Assembly (NCBI GenBank): GCA_964544285.1
Contig: CAZJAQ010000001.1
Span: 38,544-102,543, forward strand
Source of the DNA: CAYGVX01 sp964544285
Lineage (GTDB): Archaea; Thermoproteota; Bathyarchaeia; Bathyarchaeales; SOJC01
DNA: 64,000 bases
Direction of reading: 5' to 3'
This document shows positions 34,634 to 42,402 of the stretch, one piece after another; the first letter of the stretch is position 1, and each line of letters opens with the position of its first letter. The position numbers were made by a program, and so were the translations under genes. Under the pieces are notes generated by a model. It made no database searches and was not told the origin of the DNA. It saw only the letters and a program-made list of their open reading frames with translations.

Positions 34634-34711
34634 CTATCGTTCGCCTTCTTCGACGTTTTGTTTCGCGGTTCTGAAGATTTCTTCCTTTTCCATCACGCCT
34701 TCTTTCTTCAT
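34634..34711 (-). pseudogene. Detached N-terminal segment of VIT-family gene ending in TAG
   Basis: ATG at 34711 opens 25 codons (MKKEGVMEKEEIFRTAKQ, then NVEEGER) that end in TAG at 34634-34636, in the same frame as the transporter and six codons before its GTG. An earlier ATG lies at 34756. The segment is charged and helical, as expected for a cytoplasmic N-terminal extension. Either the codon is a recent nonsense change or sequencing error, or it is read through. Confidence 0.5.
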
Positions 34712-34858
34712 TTTGGCTGGTTCCCTGCATTTCCTGTAATAGAAACTACTCGTCATGAACTGTGGGAAGAATTATCATCTGGTGCGATGTATTAACTTTA
34801 CCTGCTTATACCCTCTCAGGATGGAATCTCGGCTTCTTATCAGATTATTACTTTTACA

Positions 34859-34965
34859 TGGTGCAGCGGGCCGGATTTGAACCGGCGAACCCCTACGGGA
34901 AAGGATCTTGAGTCCTTCGCCTATGATCGAACGGCCCTTCTTTGACCTGGCTTGGCTACCGCTGC
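34859..34965 (-). tRNA. tRNA-Leu(CAA), class II, with D-arm intron and encoded CCA
   Basis: Acceptor GCAGCGG pairs with CCGCTGC, followed by discriminator A and genomic CCA (34859-34861). The anticodon arm is AAGGA-CTCAAGA-TCCTT with anticodon CAA at 34908-34910. The variable arm is TCCCGTAGGGG-type and the T arm is GCCGG-TTCAAAT-CCGGC. The D arm is interrupted by about 19 extra nt between CAGGTCAAA and GGCG; removing them gives an 85-nt leucine tRNA (without CCA) with a standard D stem GCC/GGC. Confidence 0.9.
34922..34940 (-). other. Predicted 19-nt intron in the D arm of tRNA-Leu
   Basis: The insert (GAAGGGCC...CATA) separates D-loop GGTCAAA from the 3' D-stem strand GGC. Its ends could shift by 1 nt because a G is repeated at the junction. 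Archaeal introns at such non-canonical positions are removed by the splicing endonuclease at a bulge-helix-bulge; I cannot fold it with certainty. Confidence 0.65.
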
Positions 34966-35093
34966 AACCCACTGCACCAAACCACAAACTAACCCTTAGT
35001 TTCTATTATCTTTTTCCAACGTCGATAACACTTAATGCACGAATCCCTATCGAGCCCATTTCTCCTACCCATAAATCACTCCAAACAACATAG

Positions 35094-35193
35094 AAACACA
35101 CCACAAACCAAACCCAAACACAACCAAAAAACAACCCCCAACCAAAACAGAACCCAAAACACAAACAACTCACAAACCCAACCAAACAAAAAA
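35094..35193. other. Extremely A/C-rich intergenic tract
   Basis: By my count this 100-nt stretch of the plus strand has only one G and one T. It lies in the 298-nt gap 34981-35278 between the tRNA and ProRS. Reading frames here on the minus strand are low-complexity and not genes. The remaining gap holds the tRNA promoter side and the ProRS leader (CCTTAAAACGTTAAAATACC near 35220). Confidence 0.6.
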
Positions 35194-35278
35194 TCTCCGC
35201 AGACTCACACAACAGTCCTAGCCTTAAAACGTTAAAATACCAAAAAAACAAACATAACACTCCAAGGCTGAAAACCCT

Positions 35279-36721
35279 ATGGCAACCACAAAACACGAAA
35301 AACGAGACAAACACTTCGGACGATGGTTCCGCCACCTCCTCATAAACGCAGAAATCCTAGACTACCGCTACCCCATAAAAGGCTGCGGCGTCTGGCTCTC
35401 CTACGGCTACAAAATCCGCAAACACGTCACCCAACTCCTAAGAGACCTACACGACTCCAAAGGACACGACGAAGTCCAATTCCCAATCATGGTCACCGAA
35501 ACCAACCTCAGAAAAGAGGCTGCCCACATCAAGAACTTCGAAAACGAAGTCTTCTGGGTAACCCACGGCGGCTTAAAACCCCTAGAAATCAAGTACGCCC
35601 TCAGACCAACCAGCGAAACAGCCATCTACCCCATGCTCAAACTCTGGACACGAAGCCACGCCGACCTACCCAAAAAACTCTACCAAATCGGCAGCGTCTT
35701 CCGCTGCGAAACCAAGACCACCCGCCCCATCATCAGAGTCCGCGAAGTCACAACCTTCAAAGAAGCCCACACCGCCCACGCCACCCTCGAAGACGCCGAA
35801 GCCCAAGTCCGAGAAGCCACCCAAATCTACAAAACCTTCTTCGACACCTGCGGCATCCCCTACACAATAAGCCGCCGCCCAGACTGGGACAAATTCCCCG
35901 GCGCCCTCTACTCCCTCTCCTTCGACGTCATCCTACCCGACGGACGCACCTTACAATCAGGCACAGTCCACAACTTAGGTCAAAACTTCTCCAAAGCCTT
36001 CGACATCCAATACGAAACCCTCGAAGGCACCCACGAATACGTCTGGCAAACCTGCTACGGCATAAGCGAACGCGCCATAGGCGCCCTCCTCAGCGTCCAC
36101 GGCGACGACAACGGCACAATACTCACACCCCGACTCGCCCCCACCCAAATCACAATAATCCCAATCCCCCACAAAGAGAATCCACAGCCCATAATAGAAG
36201 CATGCGAGAAAGTAGCAACAAAACTAAAAAACATGGGCTTAAGAGTCGAAATCGACCGAAGAGAAGACCTGACCCCCGGCGCAAAATTCTTCTACTGGGA
36301 ACTCCGCGGCATCCCCGTCCGCTTAGAAATCGGTCCAAAAGACGTCGAGAAGGAACAAGTCACCCTCGTTCGCCGAGACACCTTCGAGAAAGAAGCCTGC
36401 AAGACCAGCGACTTGCCAACTAAGCTTCCCAGATTGATGAAACAGATGTCAGAGGAACTGCGAGAAAAAGCTTGGAAATGGATGAAAACACGAACATACC
36501 GAGTAGACAACATGGAAAAGGCAAACGAACTGTTGAAGAAAAAAGCAGGAATCGTAGAACTCCCATGGTGCGGCAACGCAGAATGCGGCCACAAACTCGA
36601 AGAGCATATAAACGCGACTCTCCTGGGAACCCCAGTCGACGCCGAAGAGAAAATCGAGGGCAAATGCGCCGTCTGCGGCAAAAAAGCCTCGAGCATAGTG
36701 AGAGTGGCAATAGCCTACTAG
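35279..36721 (+). CDS. proS: Prolyl-tRNA synthetase, archaeal/eukaryotic type
   Basis: 480 aa, class II synthetase. Motif 2 region is KLYQIGSVFRCETKTTRPIIRVREV, seen as FRCE plus the RVRE end; motif 3 is in GISERAIGALLSVHGDD. The anticodon-binding domain (APTQITIIPIP) and the C-terminal zinc-like domain with CGNAECGH and KCAVCGK mark the archaeal type without the bacterial editing insert. Codon use in roughly the first 1.1 kb is strikingly C- and A-rich at third positions and relaxes after about 36400. This produces a long arginine-rich shadow frame. The start is the ATG at 35279. Confidence 0.96.
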   Translation: MATTKHEKRDKHFGRWFRHLLINAEILDYRYPIKGCGVWLSYGYKIRKHVTQLLRDLHDSKGHDEVQFPIMVTETNLRKEAAHIKNFENEVFWVTHGGLKPLEIKYALRPTSETAIYPMLKLWTRSHADLPKKLYQIGSVFRCETKTTRPIIRVREVTTFKEAHTAHATLEDAEAQVREATQIYKTFFDTCGIPYTISRRPDWDKFPGALYSLSFDVILPDGRTLQSGTVHNLGQNFSKAFDIQYETLEGTHEYVWQTCYGISERAIGALLSVHGDDNGTILTPRLAPTQITIIPIPHKENPQPIIEACEKVATKLKNMGLRVEIDRREDLTPGAKFFYWELRGIPVRLEIGPKDVEKEQVTLVRRDTFEKEACKTSDLPTKLPRLMKQMSEELREKAWKWMKTRTYRVDNMEKANELLKKKAGIVELPWCGNAECGHKLEEHINATLLGTPVDAEEKIEGKCAVCGKKASSIVRVAIAY

Positions 36722-36730
36722 AACCCTAAA

Positions 36731-37024
36731 CTAAAAAAGCAGCTTTACAGCCTCGCGCCCCTTCATTCCCCGTCTTATCCCCACGATTTCAGCCTTAGAG
36801 GTAACACCCTTAACCTCTGCGTCAAGGACATCGTCGAAAGTTTTAACACCACTAACCATGGCTGCCGTCACGCCCAGCCTCTCTGCTGCGTCTACGTTTA
36901 AGAACCCACACATGACGAAACCCTTCTCCCCCACAACCGCAACGAGAGGAGGAGAATCTGGCAGGTCCACTTTCAAACCTAACGCAGTTCTCCCATCGAC
37001 TTTCAACCGACCAACTTCAATCAT
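36731..37024 (-). CDS. DUF1805 (YunC-like) protein
   Basis: 97 aa of the DUF1805 family, unknown function, common in archaea and Firmicutes. The signature is complete: GLKVDLPDSPPLVAVVGEKGFVMCGFLNVDAAERLG read as PPLVAVVGEKGFVMCGFLN, then MVSGVKTFDDVLDAEVKGVT and GIRRGMKGREAVKLL. The ATG at 37024 is preferred to the GTG at 37057 because family members begin just before VGRLKVDG. It is convergent with ProRS. Confidence 0.88.
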   Translation of the reverse strand: MIEVGRLKVDGRTALGLKVDLPDSPPLVAVVGEKGFVMCGFLNVDAAERLGVTAAMVSGVKTFDDVLDAEVKGVTSKAEIVGIRRGMKGREAVKLLF

Positions 37025-37120
37025 GACAACCACTCGCCTTGTTTTCAGAATCACCAATAGTCAGAAGACTTTAAAAGCTTTTTATCAGAGGCACACATTA
37101 GTCAGAGAAGACTCTTTACC

Positions 37121-37720
37121 GTGGGAAGAAGGAAATTGTTAGGAAAATTCCGAGAAAAATACGAGAAAGCCATGCTCCCAATCGGACAGTTTTTAGGCAG
37201 GTTAAACTTCTCGCCCAACATGCTCTCAATTCTCAGCTTACTCGCAAGCGCCGTAAGCGGCTGGTTCTTCTACTCGCAAAACCTCGTTCTCGGAGCCCTC
37301 TTCATAATAATAACGGGCGTAGTCGACATGCTCGACGGTGCAGTGGCGCGGGCTACTGGAAAAACAACTAGGTTCGGAGCAGTCATGGATCACGTCCTCG
37401 ATCGCTACGCTGAGTACCTGATCATCATGGGCATCGTGTTGAGTAACTACGTAAACTGGGTCTTGGGAGTCTTCACTCTAGTCGGCATGCTCTTAGCTAG
37501 TTTCACCAGAGCCAAAGCTGAATCCGTCGGCGGATTGAAAAGTTGTACAGTTGGGGTGGCTGAGAGACAGGAAAAACTCATAATCTTGATCGTGGGCTCG
37601 TTCCTCTCAATCTACTACTTCAACACACTATCGTACGCGGTAGTGCTAGTTGGGGTGCTGTCCCACTTCACCGTTATTCAAAGACTCGAATACACTTGGA
37701 AACAGACGAAGGGTGAATAG
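37121..37720 (+). CDS. CDP-alcohol phosphatidyltransferase (archaeal phospholipid synthesis)
   Basis: 199 aa with about six helices. The catalytic motif D-x2-DG-x2-AR-x8-G-x3-D-x3-D is exact in DMLDGAVARATGKTTRFGAVMDHVLDR, with all four aspartates. It transfers a polar group to CDP-archaeol; archaetidylinositol-phosphate synthase is one likely identity given the adjacent PfkB kinase. GTG at 37121; TTG at 37136 is an alternative. AT boxes near 37068-37083 place the promoter. Two nt separate it from the kinase gene. Confidence 0.88.
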   Translation: MGRRKLLGKFREKYEKAMLPIGQFLGRLNFSPNMLSILSLLASAVSGWFFYSQNLVLGALFIIITGVVDMLDGAVARATGKTTRFGAVMDHVLDRYAEYLIIMGIVLSNYVNWVLGVFTLVGMLLASFTRAKAESVGGLKSCTVGVAERQEKLIILIVGSFLSIYYFNTLSYAVVLVGVLSHFTVIQRLEYTWKQTKGE

Positions 37721-37722
37721 AA

Positions 37723-38634
37723 TTGGTCTACGACCTCGTTGCGATTGGAAACCCGGTCTACGATATAATTCATACGCCGCACGTTTCCCCGGAAGGCAGA
37801 GTCCTCTCTGGTTGTAGCACGAATGCTTGTCTCGCCGCGGCAAAGCTCGGCATGAAAAACGTGACTCTCATCGGCTGCATCGGAAAGAATTTCTACAACA
37901 GATTTATCGACGACTTGAGAAAATATGGCGTCGATTCTCCCAAAGCAAAAATCTCCAAAGAGACAGGCGGGTTCAAGCTCGTTTACGACGTGTCTGGCAA
38001 CAGGACACTCGAAGTTCTAGGAGTAGCGGGAAAAATCACTAAGAAAGACATCCCGGACGAATGTTTAGACACACGTTATATTCTGCTTGGGCCAATCCTC
38101 CAAGAAATCGACCTCAACCTGATCTCATTCTTGAGGGAAACAACCGACTCGAGGGTTTTCTTGGACCCTCAGGGGTTAGTCAGGAAAATCAGCCCCGACA
38201 AACAAATAGTCTACCAAACCAGAAAAGAGAACCTTAGAAAAATCATTGGCATGGTTGATTTTGTCAAGCCTAACGAGCACGAGTCTCGCGTTATCACCGA
38301 GTCGAGTGAACCTTTTGTGTCAACTGAAATTCTCGTTAAATGGGGTGCAAAGGTGGGTATAACGACTCTCGCTGAGAAGGGTTCAGTTGTATTTGACGGG
38401 AAGAGAATAGTCAAGATTCCAGCGTACGAAACTCTCGCCATCGACCCGACGGGGGCAGGGGACGTGTATGCAGGAGCTTTCATTTACGAGTATTCAAGAA
38501 CGGGGAATGTTGTTTCATCGTGCTTTTTTGCGTCAGCAGCCGCTTCTATTAAGGTAGAGCACAGCGGACCTGACTTTCCGATGGATGAAAAAGAAGTGAA
38601 GAGAAGAGTTTTGCTGCTTGAGAAAAGTGTGTGA
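37723..38634 (+). CDS. PfkB/ribokinase-family sugar or polyol kinase
   Basis: 303 aa. The PfkB signature DPTGAGDVYAGAF holds the catalytic Asp and anion hole. N-terminal AIGNPVYDIIHTP and GCSTNACLAAAKLG form the sugar site. TTG start at 37723 with GGTGA 6 nt upstream, inside the end of the preceding gene. The tight coupling suggests it makes the phosphorylated head group for the CDP-alcohol transferase, for example inositol phosphate, but the substrate cannot be read from the sequence. Confidence 0.87.
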   Translation: MVYDLVAIGNPVYDIIHTPHVSPEGRVLSGCSTNACLAAAKLGMKNVTLIGCIGKNFYNRFIDDLRKYGVDSPKAKISKETGGFKLVYDVSGNRTLEVLGVAGKITKKDIPDECLDTRYILLGPILQEIDLNLISFLRETTDSRVFLDPQGLVRKISPDKQIVYQTRKENLRKIIGMVDFVKPNEHESRVITESSEPFVSTEILVKWGAKVGITTLAEKGSVVFDGKRIVKIPAYETLAIDPTGAGDVYAGAFIYEYSRTGNVVSSCFFASAAASIKVEHSGPDFPMDEKEVKRRVLLLEKSV

Positions 38635-38697
38635 ATAGAAGATAGGCGATTCTTGCAATGCTCTGTGGTCTTCTTCGATAGGCATCCAAAAATAGGG

Positions 38698-38988
38698 CTA
38701 GTATCTTCTGCCTAGGCGGTGTCTCCGCTCATCTCTAGCTCGTACTTTCACCACACCGCGATGCACAGCACATGAAACGCAGTAGTATCTTGTTTCCACG
38801 GGCGCAGCGATGTAAGCTCCTTTTTGCCGCAGTTCCTTTGCCAAGGCATAGTCTACCATCGATATTCTCCGCGAAACACGCTTAGCCTTGTCGCGGGGTA
38901 CGAGCTCTCCGCATCCGTTGCACTGCACTAACGAGCTTCTTCCTTTACCGCCTTTAGACCTTCCGCGGCTTTTTCGTTTAACTGGCAA
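38698..38988 (-). CDS. rps26e: 30S ribosomal protein S26e
   Basis: 96 aa. Starts M-P-V-K-R-K-S-R-G-R as other S26e proteins do, followed by the zinc site CNGCGELVPRDKAK and YYCVSCAVHRGVVKVRAR. The TTG at 38988 is chosen because GGTGA lies 5 nt upstream and it gives the family N-terminus; the GTG at 38997 sits inside that ribosome site. S26e occurs in eukaryotes and TACK/Asgard archaea but not Euryarchaeota, which helps place the organism. Confidence 0.94.
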   Translation of the reverse strand: MPVKRKSRGRSKGGKGRSSLVQCNGCGELVPRDKAKRVSRRISMVDYALAKELRQKGAYIAAPVETRYYCVSCAVHRGVVKVRARDERRHRLGRRY

Positions 38989-39028
38989 GTATTTCACCTT
39001 CCTTCTGCCATAGCCAATTGTGAAGGAT

Positions 39029-39039
39029 GCTTATATACT
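39029..39039 (-). promoter_or_regulatory. TATA box of S26e
   Basis: AGTATATAAG on the minus strand; predicted transcript start is near 39006, about 18 nt before the TTG at 38988. On the plus strand the same box could drive transcription from about 39060. Confidence 0.55.
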
Positions 39040-39055
39040 CATGCTTATTAGCCTT

Positions 39056-39077
39056 AAGAGCTCGCTTGCGAGTTCTT
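39056..39077 (+). ncRNA. Hairpin at start of a possible small transcript
   Basis: AAGAGCTCG and CGAGTTCTT pair over 9 bp (one G-U) around a CTTG loop. It sits at the predicted plus-strand start of the S26e TATA box, and a T6 run (near 39132) about 60 nt later could end a transcript. The whole stretch 38998-39260 has no gene. Evidence is weak. Confidence 0.25.
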
Positions 39078-39260
39078 AGTAGAGTATTTTCGAGGGGAGA
39101 GTCGTTGTGTGTTGCTTCGTTGGTTCAGCCAGCATCGTTTTTTGTATGAAGTTGATCTTCAGCACTTCGAAAAGAATTAAGTTTGCGAGAGGGCAACAAA
39201 AATATATGAGAAGGGAATAAGCATTGCCACAGAACACTTTTGCTTTAGGGGTGCTCGCTG

Positions 39261-39467
39261 TTGGGAAAAATCGGAAAGGGCGTTAAGTGTAGTGTTTCGG
39301 GCTGTGAAAAAGACGCTGCTCGTTCTCTCGTGGCAAGCAAGGTCACTGCGGCTGGGTTGAAAGTCGGCACCGAAAGAAAGGCGTATCTCTGTAAGGAGCA
39401 TTACAAAGAGTTCAAGAAGGCCACAAAGAAAGACAGGACGCTCGAAAAATGGAGACAGAAGGGCTAA
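39261..39467 (+). CDS. Small basic zinc-binding-type protein
   Basis: 68 aa, strongly basic. C-x4-C (CSVSGC) and C-x2-H (YLCKEHYKEF) form a likely zinc site, and the rest is lysine-rich (FKKATKKDRTLEKW). It could be a nucleic-acid-binding or ribosome-associated protein. TTG start at 39261; AATATATG around 39190-39197 is a possible promoter. No family name is known to me. Confidence 0.7.
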   Translation: MGKIGKGVKCSVSGCEKDAARSLVASKVTAAGLKVGTERKAYLCKEHYKEFKKATKKDRTLEKWRQKG

Positions 39468-39571
39468 TTAAGCACGCAAGACTCGGCACAAATCGTTAGG
39501 TGTGTCCACAAGCATTTTTAGAAAGGCTAATCTAACTCTAAGACCAAGCCAATAAAGGCGGGTTGAACAGT

Positions 39572-41434
39572 TTGCGCATACTCCAACTGCACTCAAACTT
39601 CATCGAATACAAGCCCGTGCAAAAGGAAATCGACATGGCGGAAGAAGTGGGAAAAGAAAAGAGACGGCTGGAAGAAGTAGTCGTCCTTTTCACGGCAGTC
39701 GAAGAAGGCGACGACGAGACTGTGGCTGAACAAGCTGTCGAAGAAGCCCGAGATTTTCTAGTGAAACTCAAAGTCAACAGGATTCTCATCTACCCCTACG
39801 CTCACTTGAGCAGCAACTTAGCGAAACCCGCAACTGCACTAAAAATAATCAAGAAAATGGAAAAACATGCAAAGGAAAATGGAATCGAAACCTTTCGTGC
39901 TCCCTTCGGCTGGAACAAACAGTTCACCATCTCGATTAAGGGGCACCCGCTTGCAGAACAATCAAGGGTCATTTTGCCGGGCGAGGTAAAGAAAGAGGAG
40001 AAAGTCTCTGAGGCATTAAAGGCAGAAGAAAAAATAAAATCGTCATGGTATATTCTGCAACCTGACGGAAACATGGTGCCAGTCGAGAAATTCGACTTCA
40101 CCAAGTATGAGAATCTTGAAAAATTCGCTAAATACGAAATCTCAAAGGTGAGAGCAAGCCAGGAAATTCCGCCACACATAAAGTTGATGAGAAGGCTTGA
40201 GCTCGTCGACTATGAACCCGCCAGCGACCCTGGAAACCTCAGATGGTATCCGAAGGGACGACTGATAAAATCCTTGATCGAACAATTCGTCACAGCTACC
40301 ATGATAGAGTATGGCGCTATGGAAGTCGAAACACCCGTCATGTACGATTTTAACCATCCCAGCCTGAGCGACTACCTAGACAGGTTCCCTGCAAGACAGT
40401 ACGTCATAAAGTCGGAAGACAAAGACCTTTTCCTCAGGTTCGCTGCGTGCTTCGGCCAGTTTCTCATGCTTCACGACAGCCGGTTTTCGTATCGGCAACT
40501 TCCTCTAAGAATTTACGAATTGACGAGGTACAGTTTCCGACGGGAGAAGAGCGGCGAAGTAACCGGACTGCGAAGACAACGCGCCTTCACGATGCCCGAC
40601 TGTCACGCCCTCTGCTCTGACTTGGAGCAAGTGAAGAAAGAATTCGTGGTTCGCTTCAAACTGTGTATGAAAGTTCTCGAAGCCTTCGAGCTTGGAAAAG
40701 ACGATTTCGAGTTGGGAATAAGGTTTGCAAAAGATTTTTATGAAGAAAACAAAGCTTTTGTGGCGTCGTTGGCAAAGCTTTTCGGGAAGCCAGTTTTGAT
40801 AGAGATGTTTAAGGAGAAAGCTTTCTACTGGGTTTTTAAATGGGAATTCAACTTCGTCGACAATCAAGACAAAGCCTCCGCCTTGTCAACAGACCAACTT
40901 GACGTTGAAAACGCCCACAGATACGACATCACCTACATAGACGAAAAAGGTGAGAAACAACATCCCCTAATTCTGCATTGCTCGCCAAGCGGTGGAGTCG
41001 AAAGATGCGTCTACGCCATGCTGGAGAAAGCGTACCGAGACCAACAGAGAGGAGAGATTCCAATTCTCCCCCTTTGGCTCTCACCCACCCAAGTCAGAAT
41101 AATACCAGTTTCCGACAAGTTTACACACGAAGCCGAGAAAATCGCCGAAGAAATCGGCAAAAATAACATACGGGTGGACTTCGACGACCGTCCCCTCACG
41201 ATGCAGAAGAAGGTCAGAGAAGCAGAGACCGAATGGATAAACTACATAGTAGTCATCGGCCAAAACGAGATTGACTCGGGGTTTCTTCCAGTTCGAGATA
41301 GGCTTGCTGGAAAAATCGTGAAGATGAAGCTTCCAGAACTCGTGGAAAGCGTATTGAGAAGGACAAAGGACAAGCCCTTCAAACCCCTACCCTTGCCTAA
41401 AAAACTATCCCAACGACCCCAGTTTTATGGCTAG
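39572..41434 (+). CDS. thrS: Threonyl-tRNA synthetase, archaeal type
   Basis: 620 aa. The N-terminal domain (MRILQLHSNFIEYKP) is the D-aminoacyl-tRNA deacylase-like editing domain specific to archaea. The catalytic core has motif 2 in YRQLPLRIYELTRYSFRREKSGEVTGLRRQRAF, seen as YSFRRE, and motif 3 in HCSPSGGVERCVYAML. The anticodon domain starts at WLSPTQVRIIPV. The TTG at 39572 is preferred over 39563 because archaeal ThrRS begin MRILxLHxDFI. GGCGGG precedes it. Confidence 0.95.
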   Translation: MRILQLHSNFIEYKPVQKEIDMAEEVGKEKRRLEEVVVLFTAVEEGDDETVAEQAVEEARDFLVKLKVNRILIYPYAHLSSNLAKPATALKIIKKMEKHAKENGIETFRAPFGWNKQFTISIKGHPLAEQSRVILPGEVKKEEKVSEALKAEEKIKSSWYILQPDGNMVPVEKFDFTKYENLEKFAKYEISKVRASQEIPPHIKLMRRLELVDYEPASDPGNLRWYPKGRLIKSLIEQFVTATMIEYGAMEVETPVMYDFNHPSLSDYLDRFPARQYVIKSEDKDLFLRFAACFGQFLMLHDSRFSYRQLPLRIYELTRYSFRREKSGEVTGLRRQRAFTMPDCHALCSDLEQVKKEFVVRFKLCMKVLEAFELGKDDFELGIRFAKDFYEENKAFVASLAKLFGKPVLIEMFKEKAFYWVFKWEFNFVDNQDKASALSTDQLDVENAHRYDITYIDEKGEKQHPLILHCSPSGGVERCVYAMLEKAYRDQQRGEIPILPLWLSPTQVRIIPVSDKFTHEAEKIAEEIGKNNIRVDFDDRPLTMQKKVREAETEWINYIVVIGQNEIDSGFLPVRDRLAGKIVKMKLPELVESVLRRTKDKPFKPLPLPKKLSQRPQFYG

Positions 41435-41500
41435 CTGCCTTACAAAAAAGTATATCAACCAATGCGGGTATTGTAAAAATCTACAGAGGGGTGCCAAAAA

Positions 41501-42391
41501 TTGGAGCAGAAGGAACTTCTCATATACGTGGATGGCAAATATTACCCCAAGTCTGAAGCAAGGATTTCTGTCTATGACCATGGCTTTCTCTATGGAGATG
41601 GTGTTTTCGAGGGGATACGAGCTTACAGTGGCAGCGTGTTCAAACTGAAAGAACATATCGACAGACTCTACTCGTCCGCGCGTGTCATCATGCTGGAAAT
41701 TCCGATGTCGAAGGATGAGATGATTAAAGCGGTCATTGAGACCCTGAAGAAAAACAAGCTCGCCGACGCCTACATCCGCCTAGTCGTGTCCAGAGGCGCA
41801 GGCGACTTGGGTCTCGACCCTAGAAAATGCTCCAAACCAACGATAGTTATCATCACAGATCGAATAAAGCTCCACGATGGAAATGCGAAGAAAGAAGGCT
41901 TAACGGCGATAATTTCATGGGTCAAGAGAGACCCGGTGGACGCGACTACTCACGAAGTAAAGTCGCTTAACTACCTTAACAGCATTCTCGCCAAGATCGA
42001 AGCAAACAGCGCAAACGTCGACGAGGCGATATGCCTAAACAAAGAAGGGTTCGTGTGCGAAGGAGTTGCAGAGAACATTTTTGTCGTGTCCCACGGCGTT
42101 ATCATAACCCCCCCGACGTCAACGGGCGCCTTACGAGGAATAACTAGGGATGTCGTTATTGAAATCGCCCAAAAACTCGGATACACAGTCATTAAGAAGG
42201 AGATAACACCCGCAGACTTGTTCATCGCAGACGAAGTATTCTTCACGGGAACCGCAGCTGAAGTAGTTCCCGTCAAGGAGATTAACAAACGAAAAATCGG
42301 AGATGGAAAACCCGGACCCATTACTCTAAAGTTGGTAGAAGAATACCACAAAAGAGTACTAGACCCAAAGCAAGGCGTGCCCATTCGCTGA
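41501..42391 (+). CDS. ilvE: Branched-chain amino acid aminotransferase
   Basis: 296 aa, PLP fold type IV. Key parts: DHGFLYGDGVFEGIRAYSG, YIRLVVSRGAGDLGLDP, the PLP lysine in EVKSLNYLNS, and EGVAENIFVV with the phosphate-site region TGALRGITR. It makes or degrades Leu, Ile and Val. TTG start at 41501, with GGGGTG 7 nt upstream. The tail converges on the class I aminotransferase with an 11-nt gap. Confidence 0.93.
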   Translation: MEQKELLIYVDGKYYPKSEARISVYDHGFLYGDGVFEGIRAYSGSVFKLKEHIDRLYSSARVIMLEIPMSKDEMIKAVIETLKKNKLADAYIRLVVSRGAGDLGLDPRKCSKPTIVIITDRIKLHDGNAKKEGLTAIISWVKRDPVDATTHEVKSLNYLNSILAKIEANSANVDEAICLNKEGFVCEGVAENIFVVSHGVIITPPTSTGALRGITRDVVIEIAQKLGYTVIKKEITPADLFIADEVFFTGTAAEVVPVKEINKRKIGDGKPGPITLKLVEEYHKRVLDPKQGVPIR

Positions 42392-42402
42392 AACACGGTC
42401 AA

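Noticed and set aside
34634..34636. Pyrrolysine codon
   Set aside because: TAG ends many ordinary genes here (for example at 1165, 1164 minus, 4009 and 4042 minus) and no pyl gene is in the window; kept only as one of several explanations.
32973..34730. 585-codon frame as one long protein including the aldolase
   Set aside because: The upstream 279 codons are arginine-rich antisense-like sequence overlapping the VIT gene; the aldolase has its own ATG and TATA box at 33893.
35006..35335. 109-codon minus-strand frame rich in Phe, Cys, Gly and Val
   Set aside because: It is only the complement of the A/C-rich tract and shows no domain or ribosome site.
35323..36423. 366-codon arginine/proline-rich frame inside proS
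   Set aside because: It is a frame shadow created by the C-rich codon bias of proS.
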